A DNA stretch of 64,000 nt from Antedon bifida (Eukaryota; Echinodermata; Crinoidea; Comatulida; Antedonidae), in assembly GCA_963402885.1 (NCBI GenBank), contig OY727094.1:16742501-16806500 (forward strand), in the 5' to 3' direction. A model generated the notes under the pieces. The model was not told the origin of the DNA and ran no database searches. It saw nothing but the letters and a program-made list of their open reading frames with translations. Both the position numbers and the translations under genes were made by a program. The stretch's first letter is position 1. Every line of letters starts with the position of its first letter. This document shows positions 1 to 12,840 of the stretch, piece after piece.

Positions 1-1999
1 ACTGGCATATTTTTTAAAATTGTATGATTTTCAGTATTAATTTTAGTAATCTTAAGTGTACATTCTATTGGGTACATATAATGTCTCGGGATAAATTTCC
101 ATTTCCCAGGATCTGGGCTTAGCAAACGTATGCATGTATGAAATTAATAAACAACAAAATTTTAATTAATCACTTGATTATGTATTATTGAGACATAAAG
201 TAAATATATTTTCAAATTTCCCGTCCGTAACGTCAAATTTTAATATTTAATATTCAATAACTTAAAAAATAAATATCAGAACAATAAAAAAAATGTTATT
301 TAATAAACTTCAACATTTCTACATTGAGAAATGGCCAAGAGTTACATCAAAATCAGTAAATGAAATTTTTCAACCTACGGACCAAATACTGTGGAATGCC
401 CATAATAGTAGTGAATGTTTGTGGTTGTTAAAACTATAGATGGAATATGCTGTTACTAGATCCATGTTATTGGTTGTAACCCTTCACAGTTGTAGAGAAT
501 GTCATTGGTAATTGATAAGAAACAGAAAACCTTTTAATATGTACAAATATAGTGTAGTGAGTGTGTCATGTTGTTTAAAAGTGTACAAATAAAAAAACGA
601 GTCTGGGAAAATCTGTACTTGTGATTTGTTAGGAGCGTGGAGGAGATAACTCCTTGTAAATTCTGGAGTGCATGTTATTAGTCATTTTATATGTCAACGA
701 CAGAGTATTCCAAAGTGCATGTTATTAGTGAGTATATGCATAGATAGAATATTGGTCAAAATCAATATAAGGCCAAAGAAAATAAATAAAGCAAAACTAT
801 TTTGGGAAAAAAAATAGCAAACAAAAGATTTGAAAAATCTAAAATAGCGAAGATAGAATATTCATGAGTGCATGTATTGTTATTGGTCATCCAGCGTTTA
901 GTAGACATTCTTTTTTCACTATTTAGTTTTAGTTATCTGTAATATGCCTTGAAATGTTTTGATAAGGTGCAATATAAATGGTTTATGTATGTATATAATA
1001 TGCACCAAAAAAAAAAATTAATAATTGACAATAAAGAAGCAAATGAAACAAAACTGTTAGAAGGACGTTAGATCTATTTGACATTTGAAAATAATTTACA
1101 TGAGACAACAATTTATCAGATTTACTTTAATGTGTGTGTGTGTGTGTTTATCTAATGAATTAATTGTCATCATGACATTGTTATTAAGTAGAGGAATCAT
1201 TATGAAACAAATAAATACATTTTAATCAGAGAAATTATGTACTGTGATCTGATCAATAGAACAGTTGTAGTAAGTGACACAAAGATACTCCACAGTAGTT
1301 AAATACAATGATTGCCTCTATGATCTTATGCATAGCTGTGATTCTATGATCATATAGCATTAGCTGTGATTGAATATGCAAACAAAATGAAATTAAGACT
1401 CAACAATTTGTAACTATTGATGGTTCGGTCCTCCTAATCCTATTATTAAAAAAGGCATACATATCATACATCACATACCTTCTACTATATATAAGTAAAA
1501 ACATTACTTTATTGGAGATAATATCGATGAAAATGTACAGAATAATGGAATGCTATGATACTAATGAAAGTTGTCTCAAAATAAAACTTTATAAATCGTA
1601 CTGAACATTTATTTAAATTAAAAATGTCCTCATTGTTTGTATATAATCCTGTTTTACTGTTTCACTATTGTTGTAATATTCTGTAATTATCACACTTTTA
1701 AATATTTGTCACACAAATTATTAGTTACAAAGTGACAAGTTATTTCAAAGTGATACAAACTTTTTATAAAGTGCATTGTTTATTACAAAGTGTGACAGTA
1801 TACATCTTCTTGATATAATACTTCATAATTGTTTTCATCATCATTGTGTTCATTATACTATACATGCTATACCTTTTCATCTATGTTGTCAGTGAATATG
1901 ACTAAAAAATCACCATCTTCGGTAAGGCTTTAAAGAGATGATACTTTAGACATTAAATCTGTTTCTTGTGTTGGATATTTTATGTGGGCATTTTAATTC
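1..1999. other. AT-rich noncoding stretch, no gene recognised
   Basis: I see no convincing exon. It holds a (TG)n run near 1130-1147 and, near 945-1000, a degenerate LINE/SINE-type 3' tail (GGTGCAATATAAATGG followed by a TATG run). A 48-codon open frame at 292-438 has no recognisable similarity. This may be intron or 3' flank of the minus-strand ankyrin gene whose exons lie at 4920-11211. Confidence 0.5.
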
Positions 2000-2003
2000 A
2001 TAG

Positions 2004-2854
2004 GGCCTGTTTCTGCTGCAACTGCTCAAAATACGGTATAAAAATACGGTATAAAATACGGTATTTTTTATACAGTATTTTTTAGTACCCCGTTTCTGCT
2101 AACAATACTTCTTGGGTGGTCGTGTTAAATTTCATCCTTTTTACCCAAATTGCCATTCAAATATTTGGTCGATAATTAAATATTGGAATAAAGGAAGTTT
2201 TACTCACTTTCAACAGGCTAGCCCTAGTGATAGAGATGTTGTGAGAGCACAGAAAACATCGTAATGGGGGGAAACTAAATTCGTTCCTCCCCAAGTTATT
2301 GTCTTTTGCAATGTTGTACTGCTTTCGCAGGCTCTTAGCTTTGAGTTTACGTACTTTGGAGACAAGTCTATTCCGTACTCCTGCTTTATTTTTTTAGAAA
2401 TGTCTTTATAAATGTGGTTGTCCCTTTTATTACCTTTTAGTTGGCCGGACATTCAGCTTCCCCTCCCCCTCCTTCTCCACACCCTCCTTCCCCACACCCT
2501 CCTTCCCCACACAGATTTATATAGTAAATACTGTGACGTCTTTCGCTCCACATTTTCGCCGAATATATCTATACAGCTAACAGCAACAGAAAATAAAAAG
2601 ACGATGTTGACCTCATGTCGTAGGTCAAACAAAATACGGTATTTTTTATTGGCAGCAGAAAAGGGTACAAAAAAATACTGTATAAATTTGTAAATACCGT
2701 ATTTTATCCACAAATTTTGTGGGGAAAATACGGTATACCAAATACGGTATTTTTTTTATGAGCGCAGTTTCTGCTGCCAACAAAATACGGTATAAATACG
2801 GTATTCAAAAAATACCGTACAAAATACGGTATTTTCTTGGCAGCAGAAACGGCC
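2004..2854. mobile_element. PIF/Harbinger-like DNA transposon, non-autonomous
   Basis: The element is about 850 bp and bounded by terminal inverted repeats: GGCCTGTTTCTGCTGC on the left and GCAGCAGAAACGGCC on the right. ATAG stands immediately outside both ends (2000-2003 and 2855-2858), a likely target duplication of 3-4 bp. The ends and several inner places carry about eleven copies of the near-palindromic word AATACGGTATT. An inner minus-strand frame (2210-2452) looks like a Myb/SANT DNA-binding module, the accessory protein type of the PIF/Harbinger superfamily. No DDE transposase is visible, so it would depend on another copy. The superfamily call is inference from TIR style and the Myb-like frame. 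Confidence 0.65.
2210..2452 (-). pseudogene. Myb/SANT-like fragment inside the Harbinger-like element
   Basis: An 80-codon frame starts with ATG at 2452. The stretch NHIYKDISKKIKQEYGIDLS followed by a KYVNSKLR helix resembles the third helix region of Myb/SANT-like modules found in Harbinger accessory proteins, which bind element ends. The rest of the usual module lies upstream in no continuous frame, so it is probably a remnant. The protein family call rests on a short motif only. Confidence 0.4.
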
Positions 2855-2858
2855 ATAG

Positions 2859-4919
2859 AAACAATTCTGCTTTGCTATGTATCAAATTTGTTATCTATTG
2901 CTTGATAATAAATTGAATGCTTGAATTGTATGTAATTAGCATTGGTTATTGACAGAGTTGTACAATTGGAATCTTGTAGACAATCAATTGATTGTGCTAA
3001 GTGCTGCTTATTATCTAGCCTACTATGCATATGTAGATATACTATAGATATGTAATTATTTGTTTAATAATTCATGGGATTAAAAATAAATGAATTAATG
3101 AAAACTATATAAGAAATTGTTTTCCTTTCATTTATAGACCAAACAATTTAGTATAATTCAAATTAATATTGAAGAGCGAGGTTCACAGTCGTAAATTTAG
3201 ATCTAGAGAGCAATGCATTATGTAGAAATTTAAATGTGGCTGACGCAAGAATTGTTGGCTACACTTGTGTGTACCTTTATCAGTGTATTGTTAAACTAAT
3301 TTAATTGCCTTGTCATTTGCAATTTCTTGATTATAACCACAATAATGTTAGTGTTAAGCTTCAATCGATTAAAGCAATTTTTTCTCATAAACTGTTTAAC
3401 ACAAAAAAAAATTACATCAGAAGAAAGCCAAAAATCTGGGAGGGCAGGGGACGCTAAACAAGCAAGCATTAGCAATTTACAATCAGTTTTAAATAATACA
3501 AAATTAGCTAGAATACTGTAGATTTTGAAAATCCAAATAATAGCTAGATACTGTACTATATTATTTTAATTAGCACATAAAAAAGTATGTTGTAGATTGT
3601 TGAAAGCCCTAAAATAGCTAAATTTAACCCAAATAGCAAAGATATATGAGTAGCAAATCAATAGAATTTAATAGGCTTGAATTGGTTCCTAAACCAAAAG
3701 ATTTCAAGTTATAACAATGGTTCCAACTAAAATTTAACACAAGGCTGTAGGAGCAACTCAAATAATTTTAACTATGTTATGCTGCCATTGGTTAAATTTT
3801 AACAACTTAGGATCTTCAAAATTATACAGAAATACCACCAAAAATATGAAATTTTGTATAATATATGTGTGTGTATATGTAATATATATTTTGTCATAAT
3901 ATTATTATGGTGTTATGGGCTTATGTATTTGCTTTAATTTAGGTAAGAAGAGCCCTTCTATCAAAAGTAATCCTCACAACCTTTCATTTCAGCATAGATT
4001 ATTATCATAAATGATAGAAATATCCTCAAATTATAAAGAGCAAAGTAATCAAGGTGAAGGTTGATGATAGACATGATTCATATTCACAACTTATTTTTTT
4101 TTTAATGTACATTTTTTTTTTTAAACTTATATCAACAAATGTTATTCGTGTTTTCTAACCTGCCTAATACTAAAATACAGTTAAATATTCAAAAGAAGTT
4201 TATGCTATGAAAAGTGTTATGAGTATTCTATTGAATGTTATCAATTTATAAAAACATACTGACTATAATACCATTTAACTTTACTTTGATGATTGAGGTG
4301 TATGCTATCAGCATTTTTTATTTTACAGTACAGTAGTTAAATTATAATAATCAATAGCAAAAATATTTAAAAACTGTGCTGTAAAATTCATTTCACACTT
4401 TATTTCTAAAAGCAGCGTTCGGCAATGAATTATGGAAAATAAATGTGTATATTATTTAATACACATATTAATGTTATGGTATAACAGTGTGTAAACAAAG
4501 TATACAAAAAATTTGATTGCAAATTTAAACAGAATAGTATGAGAATTTGTAAAAAAGAAGAAAAAAAGTTATTATGCATGTGTTTATAACTTATTCATCA
4601 TTTCTATATTGAACTATATATGCACACCAGTATTGTGTTATTCTATTCATTTTAAGAATGTACAAGATATATTTAAAATATGTTTGTTACGAGAATTGGT
4701 ATTATTATAATATAACTACAATAGTATAATAACATGGATACTACAGTAGTGTATTTTCAACTAAATTAATCTTCCCATAGAGATATTATATAATATCTAT
4801 GATTTTCCTAAAGTCTTATAGTACTGGTAGTCGTCTAAATTCTAAAAACAATAGTTTAAATTTATTGATTTGTTTCACTGAAGGTTAAATTAATGTTATA
4901 AACTGTGTGTATGACTTAC
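2859..4919. other. AT-rich noncoding stretch
   Basis: No exon recognised on either strand. It contains short (TA)n and (TG)n runs (about 3855-3890) and poly-T tracts near 4090-4120. It probably is intron or 3' flank of the ankyrin gene on the minus strand. Confidence 0.45.
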
Positions 4920-5018
4920 ATTATCCTGCATATTTACATCAGCTCCACCCTCTAAGACCAGTTGGCAGATGGTTGTATTACCTGCATCAGCAGCATACAT
5001 TAATGCTGAAGCGCCATA
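4920..5018 (-). CDS. Ankyrin gene exon 3 (33-residue repeat)
   Basis: Ninety-nine nucleotides, phase 0 to phase 0, acceptor TTTAATAG and donor GTAAGTCAT on the minus strand. The exon is exactly one ankyrin repeat long, with the LVLEGGADVN turn-helix ending. Confidence 0.8.
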
Positions 5019-8000
5019 CTATTAAAAATATTAAATAATAAACAAAGTTACAAAACATGTACATCATATTCCTTAATATCTAACACACAAAAAATGACTA
5101 ATATTAATAATCTTATAAATATCCTTAATTTAATAAAAGTTAATATTTTTTCAATGTTGAAAATAATTTTTCTAATAACAACAATCAATTTTAAATGATT
5201 ATTTCTATAAAGCATTGTAAAATATATTGTTTTGTGTAAACTATTCTTATGATCAAGGTATACTTGAATTCTAAACTATAAAACAGATTATACTATACTA
5301 TATCATCTACAGTATAATCAATTTTATTTTGAAATAGTTGGATTGAATGCAAACTATTGTGTAAAGAAAGGCTATCTACATGTTTTAAACAATTTTATTT
5401 ATAAGGTTTTTTTTACAGTGCAATTATAATATAAAACTGGACAATTTATTTTAAATTTCAAATTGTGTTGTAGCTGTTAATAACAGGTTTTCACTATTCA
5501 ATTGTCACCACTCCAACTTGTAATAGCCGTACTTGTTGATAATCATTTAGGCCTACTGTTTATTAGTGTGTGTTTTGTGTGTAGGCATTTCTATTTTATA
5601 CACAATTGTTGACAGTGTAAATCATAACCTCACATTTTATTCACAATTATTTAGTATATATTTTCTATCATATTATTTTGTCGTGTATAAAATATATCTA
5701 ATAACAATTTTAAATCAATAAAATTAATCAATTAAAACTTAATGTCTTTTATAAAAAACATTGTATAATACTAATTTTTAGCATTGCTTTGATATACATT
5801 TAGGATCTATGAAATAATAACAGACAGTATGTTATCATAATCATTGAAAGAATAACAATTATTATTGCTATTATACTATGTTATACCGACTGTAGTCAAG
5901 TACTAAGGAAAAATTAGATAAATTAGGCCTGAACATAACATACTAATTATGTGCCAGTTAAATGAACAAAAATTGTTTAAGCTTTTATTGTGATTATTTG
6001 CCATCATTTATAATAAGTTTAATTTGTTGATTCAGTTTACTATTTATTAGTGTATATAGTGATAGTATGTCTTAATTATATTATCACAATTATTATGAAT
6101 TGTAATGTATACCATCTACCAGTCATAACCCTAATCTATTTCATTCAAAAAAATTAAATAAGATTATTATAGTTATACACAATGTTTTTTCTTGTGAACT
6201 AGGTTTGTTTATTATCACTCTCACAGTGCTAAAATATTTATAAAATTATCTCATAAGGTTGATTATTTGGTACATCCATCGTGAAATAAATTAATCCACA
6301 AAATCCCTCTTGATTCTCTAAAAGAATGAGGATAAACATAGTTCTTGGTATCGATTTCTATAGTTTATTTACAATGTGCCTACTGTGTAGAGTTCACCAA
6401 TAACTTTAGATATTTCAGAATCTGAAGGAGTTTCTCATACATTTCAAAACTAAATTTCAAAAACACAACATAGACACAAACATGCAGTACAATAATAAAT
6501 ATAGAACAAAGTGATAGTAGACTAAAACAACATTATATTAAATATCATTTTTATACAATTTTTAAAATGTTTAGAGGATTAATGTTTAATATATTAAGAT
6601 TTGAGTGTCATAAATATCAAACAATTTATTTGTAATTTAAATATTCTTATGTTTCCTCATCATTATTGTTTCAAATTAATTAATCAAATTTCAGCATATC
6701 ACCGGGCGGTTTAAAAATCATGTTCTATGCCTGTTGTGGTTTATCTTTCTCTCATGTTGCTCAATCTTAAGCTATGTCTACACTATCACTACATAAGTTT
6801 GACAAAAAAAGTGTGCTCTATGCCCAAATATCATCATCACACACCATATATGTGTGCACATCACATTTATTTCTCACATAAAGTTTGATAGTGGTAGACA
6901 GAGCTTTATAATGATCTACAGTAGTTCAAAATGTTGAATGTTATGTAATATTATATAATGGGTGTGGCTTAAGTAATGGCATCATTATATTGTTCAAATT
7001 ATATTTTATATAGTTCCGTGGTTTTGTACATGTCAGCTTTAATTTAATACCAAACATGCCATATTATTTGAATTCTTAAACTTTCCCACGAAGTTATGTA
7101 ATATATAATAACGTCATTATATTGTGAAATTATATTTTTCTCATGCTAGAGGTATTTTACATGTCATAAGCTATGATTTGATAACAAACTTGACATATTT
7201 ATGTAATTTATATTTTTTAGATATTTTTACATAATACATTATGACGTCATTAAATTGTTCAAATTTGTGGGCACCCTTCTAGAATTGAGGTCTAAAATAG
7301 GTCCTAAAGAAGGTTTCTGCCAAGTTTGGTGCTTTTGTCACGAAGTGCACAAAAAAAGTGCTAAGCGCCTAAATTGTCATCGCCTTTTTAGAAAACGCAT
7401 GGACAATGGAAATTAACAATGTACTGTTCACTAATTTAATTAAAATCGCCGCCTAAAAATCCTACCTAGGCTAGGCCTAGTAGGAGACGACACATGTTAG
7501 TGGTTAGCCTAATTTAGCCGGACGAGACGACATCGTGCACCGAATAGACATCGGAGTGGAGTCTAGTTTCGGCGGCCTAGGCTTACGCTAAATTATTTAC
7601 TCCTACCTTGGCTTAGCAAATTATAAATAAGCCGACGTATAAAACATAAACAAATATATGCAAAATCAATATATTCCATGTTAAGATTTAACATAGGCTA
7701 GTCCTAGGCCCAATTATTACGACATGTCACTGTGTAAAGAAAATGGCCCTAGTATTCTGTAGCTACGTATAGGTACTGTTAATTTGGAGAGAGAGTATCG
7801 CGTTTGATGTCATGAGACACAAAATCTTCGTCGCGTTTTCCAGGCCTGCCATAATATGAAAAAAAAAAATTCTGTGCGCAATCGACGTTCCGATAACTAT
7901 ATTTAGATTGTTAACGATCTTTTGTTGTCGGCATCGTTTCTGGTTCGACTGGACGTTTTATTTTTAGAAGTTTGCCTAAGCCTATTTACTACTACTAGTT

Positions 8001-11000
8001 CATTGTGGTTCACCGTGTGGTGCCATAATGCCTCTACCGTGGGAAATTTCAATTTATTTATATATTCGCCATCAGTCGAGTAGATAAAAAAACATTTAAA
8101 CGATTAATAATATTTATTAATAAATGCTTCCGAGTAATTTACAACTTGGTCCTCTGTCAGTCAAAATTGACTCATTAATTTTGCACACCTTGTTACCTCA
8201 CAAAAAACATCGTAGGGTTGTCTACGAAATGCATTTTTCCGACCTTATTATGAAATGCGTGGGTTTGGCGCTGACCACCACTCATGACATGCTTGAGCTG
8301 ATAGGGTTTGATTTCAGCCTCAAGAAGCAGTGGGTAGTGCACCAACATGTTGATAACTACTACAAGTAGTTTGTGTCAATATCTATATTAATTTGCATGA
8401 TTGGTTCATGACGTATATTTTAAATAGAGAAAATGTTACAAGTCAATCATTACCATTGATGACTGTCATTTGCCTCAGATGGACATTGATGTTCTTATTC
8501 AATGGAGTAACATGGAAAATTAATTTTCAAATTATTTCTATATCACATTCTAAACATCTCATCACATATTTTTATCAGTTGAATGGTTGTATCTTTGAGA
8601 GAACACTAACTGATCTTGGTGTCAAAATAGCATCATCAGCTTTTAATATGTTGGGATGATCATATCAACAAATTTGTTAATAAATCCCAGAGGCGGATCC
8701 AGCCTTGAAAAATAGGGAGGGGAAAAGGGGTTTGTGACAAAGTTTGAACAATCGGCCTCAGGAACTGGTGGGGGAGGGGGTAGCAAAAGGCCTCCAGTGT
8801 TCTACCATGTTTTAGGCTGTTTTATTTAAAAGTGGTTAGGTTTTGTCAATTTGTTAATGTTATGGTACATTTTATAAGTGGACAATTGAATTGTTTGTTA
8901 TGGGCCCACCGTTTCAAACTGCTGTGTGAAATTCGTTCTTTCATATAACAAAAATACAAAAGCCGATGAGCTAAATTACTTGCCTTAAAAAAGTAATCTA
9001 TTTTCAAAAGAGAGAGAGAAAAATAGGTAATATTTGTTAATATAAGCATGAATGATAATGTAGGACTTCAATTTAGTATAGAGCTGAATAATAGTGTGTG
9101 TCGTACTATTTCACATAAACCATCATACCTATTTTCATGTTACAATCAGTGGCTGATTTAGAGAGAGAAAAGCGTGCAAAGCACATCATGTGTAATTAGG
9201 GCCATCTATGATATTCATCTTGATAATTTTGTATAATTTAACTTTTCTTCTGAAGGCTACAGGGTTACCAGAACTGCATCTGTTTGTTCTTATGTCTCTT
9301 TATAAGTTTCATTCAACATTTATTTAGTTATATTTATCAAGAAATAAAAGAAGCATACATTTACAATAACTTAAATGGTAACATTAAATAAGAAGTCTGT
9401 GAAATGTAAAGCTAAATCCCCTAAATTAATCATATTTTTCAAAGGATTATTCCCATTTGGAATCTACTAACGTTTTGTATCAGATCGAATAATATTCCAC
9501 AATTCATTAAACTATATGTAAACTTTACAAGAGAAAAATTGTTAAATAACGTTGACCCTGACAATACATGCACATGGGTATTACCTTTTCCCATTGTAGG
9601 TATATTATTTATTATTATTTATTCAAGCAAAAGATACATTTTACAAAATATAATACAAATCAACAAATTAAACAAACACGATGCAAGAAGAAAATATAAA
9701 ATCATAGTCACTAGCTGCCAGGAAAGCACAAAAGCAGCCTAAGCCACTGTCACCAATTAGATGTGTACCTACATTATGCTTGTTGTGGCCAGGTCTTAAA
9801 TGTTGCGCTTTATATATGAAACTGAAAATAGTATAATTTCAGCTATTTTTATATCTTAAATGTTTGTGTTTTTATGTTTTGTTATTTGTACAAGGGGTCC
9901 AATGTGGATAGAAGTGCTTGCCACCTGTTCATAACTTTTTTTCACTGTCTTGTGCCTTGTATTTTTCTTTCAGTGATAAAGTTTAATAAATGAAAAGTAT
10001 ATATTTCTACTACTCTAGTATGATGTTAATAAAAGTTTGTTTAGTTATCAGATTATTATTATAATATTAACAGATGAATAATTATATCATCGTTCAGATT
10101 CTGAAATTAATTACAATTACAGGGGATTGGGTTACCAAGCCATTATTCAAATCCGGTATTAGCCAATCAAATTGTCTAAGCAAATTGTACTGAAAGAAAG
10201 AGTACTCAATTATATTGACAAACCATCTAACAGACAGATAAGATAAGATATAAACACACAATATACTTTTTAAAACTAAAAACTGAAAAAGAAAGAAGTG
10301 AAACAATTATGTTGAAAAAAAAAATATGATGCTTTTAACAATCAGTGTGAATGTTTACTGCAAATATGCAACCAGAGAACAATTATAAAAGATCTTAAAA
10401 GATCTTAGTATTGATGTACTTTAATTAGTAATTTAATGTTGTATATCAAATTCATTACAAAGGAAAACAAATTGATGTATACCTGGTCCTGGCTATTGAC
10501 AGCATTGTTGCTAACAATGAAATGGCAAATTTCTTCAGCAGTTTTTTCCTCTGCAATCTATGAAATAAATCATTCAGTTACATTTTTCATTAAAATACAT
10601 ATACTATAGTAAACATAGACAACAACATACATTCCATGTTTTATTAAATTACAGTCATTATATTATAATATTATCATAATAATAATAATATAAGATTGCC
10701 CAAATAAATATTCTAACTTTTTTTCTTCTTGTTTTAACTTTTACATTAATTTTGTAGACATATTTTTATAGGAAAATGGTAATGAAATTAATTGTTTATT
10801 TTTATTTATAAGGGGTAGCTGGTTCATTAGAGTTACAGCGATGTATTTTGCTTTAAGCTGCCCTTTCCTAGCATTTTTCATCCCTATGTAGAATTGTATG
10901 TTATTGTATATTGTATTGATACATTATGCTTGTCAAATAAAACAATCGGATTAAATGAGCCAACAGTGCATAAACACTACAGTGATTATTTTGATTCATT

Positions 11001-11211
11001 GTGCAATGTAAGTTGTTGTCACTATTTAATTTATTTAGTTACATTTTTTATATCTCTTTTGTTTCCAGCATAAACAAGCTAGTATTGCTAGTTAATTGTT
11101 GTTGGTTAAATTGTATTATACTAAAACAGTGTAAACTTGCCTACCTGAATGCCATTGAATGCACAAATATCAAGAAGGTCTTGTTTGAGGCGATGATCCA
11201 TTGCAATTCTG
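4920..11211 (-). CDS. Ankyrin-repeat protein gene, 5' part (three exons, incomplete)
   Basis: Three minus-strand exons chain in phase 0: 11211-11145, 10557-10483 and 5018-4920. The joined product is about 77 residues from an ATG at 11201. The third exon encodes one 33-residue ankyrin repeat with the usual marks: GASALMYAADAGNTTIC, then LVLEGGADVN. The second exon reads as a weaker preceding repeat ending in VNSQDQ. All three have AG acceptors and GTAAG/GTATAC/GTAGGC donors. Ankyrin repeats bind protein partners; the specific protein is not identified. Further exons must lie left of 4920, possibly outside the window. The ATG at 11201 is a reasonable start, but the exon extends 10 nt upstream to an acceptor, so a non-coding 5' exon is implied. 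Confidence 0.7.
5019..6654. other. Intron of the ankyrin gene, AT-rich
   Basis: No gene seen. The 5.5-kb intron continues to 10482 and also houses a SINE body copy, a MITE, a CpG-richer patch and a small open frame, listed separately. Confidence 0.5.
6655..6745 (+). mobile_element. SINE body fragment (same family as 58167-58365)
   Basis: About 90 bp match, with scattered changes, the body of the tRNA-headed SINE at 58270-58355. Shared marks are TTTCCTCATC, a TTTCAAAT-AATTAAT stretch and TATCACCGGGCG. The tRNA-like head is missing here, so this is a truncated, older copy. Confidence 0.65.
6769..6906. mobile_element. Short TIR MITE (138 bp)
   Basis: Imperfect terminal inverted repeats of about 20 bp: left AAGCTATGTCTACACTATCA, right (reverse complement) AAGCTCTGTCTACCACTATC. 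The interior has no coding capacity. Superfamily not assigned; no clear target duplication seen. Confidence 0.6.
6907..8123. other. Noncoding stretch with a CpG-richer patch at about 7440-7980
   Basis: 6907-7430 is AT-rich and without genes. 7440-7980 is distinctly richer in CpG (for example ACGAGACGACATCGTG and CGGCGGCCTAGG) than its surroundings and could be a promoter or exon 1 region for the small open frame at 8124 or an unseen transcript. Nothing decisive is visible. Confidence 0.35.
8124..8369 (+). CDS. Hypothetical 81-residue single-exon protein
   Basis: An 81-codon frame runs from ATG to TAG without interruption. It has balanced amino acid use, unlike chance frames in this AT-rich DNA: a basic patch KKHRR near residue 29, then a mixed hydrophobic/charged segment containing HDMLELIGFDF and a polar end WVVHQHVDNYYK. 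It follows the CpG-richer patch at 7440-7980, and a TATA-like TTTATATATT lies about 65 bp upstream. I do not recognise the family. It could be a small gene, a retrocopy fragment or chance, and it lies in an intron of the opposite-strand ankyrin gene. Confidence 0.3.
   Translation: MLPSNLQLGPLSVKIDSLILHTLLPHKKHRRVVYEMHFSDLIMKCVGLALTTTHDMLELIGFDFSLKKQWVVHQHVDNYYK
8370..10482. other. Intronic stretch with transposon ends
   Basis: No exon recognised. At 8688-8702 lies CAGAGGCGGATCCAG, the typical left end of a hAT element, but no matching right end was found nearby. At about 9600-9740 a minus-strand LINE-type 3' end is visible (reverse complement ends GCTTGAATAAATAATAATAA). The rest is AT-rich. 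Confidence 0.4.
10483..10557 (-). CDS. Ankyrin gene exon 2
   Basis: Seventy-five nucleotides (25 codons), phase 0 at both ends, acceptor TTTCATAG, donor GTATAC. Reads as EEKTAEEICHFIVSNNAVNS plus QDQ, the second half of an ankyrin-like repeat. Confidence 0.7.
11145..11211 (-). CDS. Ankyrin gene exon 1 (contains candidate start ATG at 11201)
   Basis: Sixty-seven nucleotides between a strong acceptor (pyrimidine tract, CTGTTTAG) and donor GTAGGC. From the ATG at 11201 it gives 19 codons, MDHRLKQDLLDICAFNGIQ, ending in phase 0 and joining exon 2 in frame. Confidence 0.6.
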
Positions 11212-11891
11212 CTAAACAGAAAAAAGGCAGAAACAATGTATAATGTTTAAAATGAATTAAAATAAAAACAATTTTTCAATTCAAAATTTGTAGGGTTTAT
11301 ATTAAAGTAACACACACATTAAAAAATAGATGATTACGAGTTACTTGAATATTAATGGTAGATACTTAGTGATAACAGCTCATGACAACAGCAAAGGTGA
11401 TGAAGCAACATATCATTAGAATCATCTATAGACTGTTGTGGCTTTAAATCACCTCTTTCCTAAATAAAAGCATCCCTCCCTCTAATTTTGAAAGGAACAA
11501 ATATAAATACGGTACAAGTACTGAACATGATGTTGAAATAGAGTAAATATATAATACAATGTCTCTTCTATCAACAATTTCCTCAATCAATGCTTTCTCT
11601 ATCAAATAATGTTATAATATTTCTAGTCATACTGTGGAGTAATGCTGAAATACACAAATCTAAAATATATAATGCTTCTCTATCAATAGTTGAATGCAAA
11701 TTGTACAAAAGACCAACACTTTTATATAACTGTAACCAGGGCAATTCAATATATTCTGTAAAATTTACACCATAGTGTTGTCTTTGTTTTTATCATTTAG
11801 TTGATTAGAACTGCAAACCAACGTGAATTACCATTTTGTAGGTGAAGAAAAATAGGTGTATCAAGGTACCTTATGTAAAAACGATGATTGA
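11212..11891. other. Noncoding, AT-rich
   Basis: No gene recognised between the ankyrin exon and the piggyBac-type MITE. Confidence 0.4.
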
Positions 11892-12109
11892 TTAACCCTT
11901 TGAAGACGTGGCCCGTATAAAGGCGGTATATGTTGACTTTTGGGGTCACTGAATTACATTTTTTGAGAAATTGACCTTTGACCTAGGTCCAACAAAAATT
12001 GCAATTTTTCAGAAGGCCAAAACATTTCACATACAAATAAAACCTACAATTGCAGAAAGTTAGTTTTTTCCTAAACCTATTATTATTAAAAATACCTTCA
12101 AAGGGTTAA
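11892..12109. mobile_element. piggyBac-type MITE flanked by TTAA
   Basis: TTAA stands at both ends (11892-11895, 12106-12109). Directly inside are perfect inverted repeats CCCTTTGAAG and CTTCAAAGGG. This TTAA plus CCC-start arrangement is the hallmark of the piggyBac superfamily. The 210-bp interior has no coding capacity, so the copy is non-autonomous. The perfect ends suggest a fairly young insertion. Confidence 0.8.
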
Positions 12110-12840
12110 TGTATTTTGAGTTGGAATTATTAAAAAATACTCAAACACTGAATAAGATGAGGTTCATACAAGGTATTAATAAAATAAAAATGTTTGATTA
12201 AAATCATGTCATTATCATACAGTACATGGCTTGGAAGGTATACAATCTACAACTTAAGTCAAGAAATTGCATCATCAGTTTAAAATTAGTTGAGTTTATC
12301 AGATTTGTTTTTACATTTTCAATAGATTGGTTTGAGATGCTATTTTATCATTTTGTAGTTTAATACAGAGAGGCACCTGTGAGGATCAAGGGCTAGTTTA
12401 GGCACTGATGTAAATTAGCAATTTGGGAATTATGGAATCTCTATGTGTCCAGAAATTAATTATTCCAAACATTTTTACTGGGGTACTGCTTTTATTCAGA
12501 GGATTCAAAACAGCTCTAAACCACCAGCCAATGTCATGTAACAAGTACAGCTGAACTCTGGGATTCCCTTTTAAAACGCATACTGTCTCATGTACAGTTA
12601 AAAACAGGTGCAAGGAAATAAAGTACAATGCGATCCAACATAGGTTCTTTAAAAAACATAACCGTTTTATGTGTTTAAAGAAATACACAAAAATTACTTT
12701 AGCATTTTTATTATGACAATTTTACATTTTGTGAATCTGTATGCATGATGAATAATGCTCTTGAAACAGGTTCGACTATAAAACTAAATATAATGCAATT
12801 ATAAAATCAAAAAAGATGATAACAGTAATTTTCTTACTAA
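12110..12840. other. Noncoding stretch with an unassigned 96-codon frame
   Basis: A minus-strand frame at 12398-12688 (96 codons) is open, with segments such as HDIGWWFRAVLNPLN, but I see no family similarity, splice context or start context. It could be part of an old repeat. The remainder is AT-rich. Confidence 0.3.

Noticed and set aside
292-438. 48-codon plus-strand frame
   Set aside because: No similarity, no splice or promoter context; could be an old repeat fragment.
12398-12688. 96-codon minus-strand frame as a gene
   Set aside because: Open but without recognisable domain, start context or splice partner; mentioned only as content of the gap.
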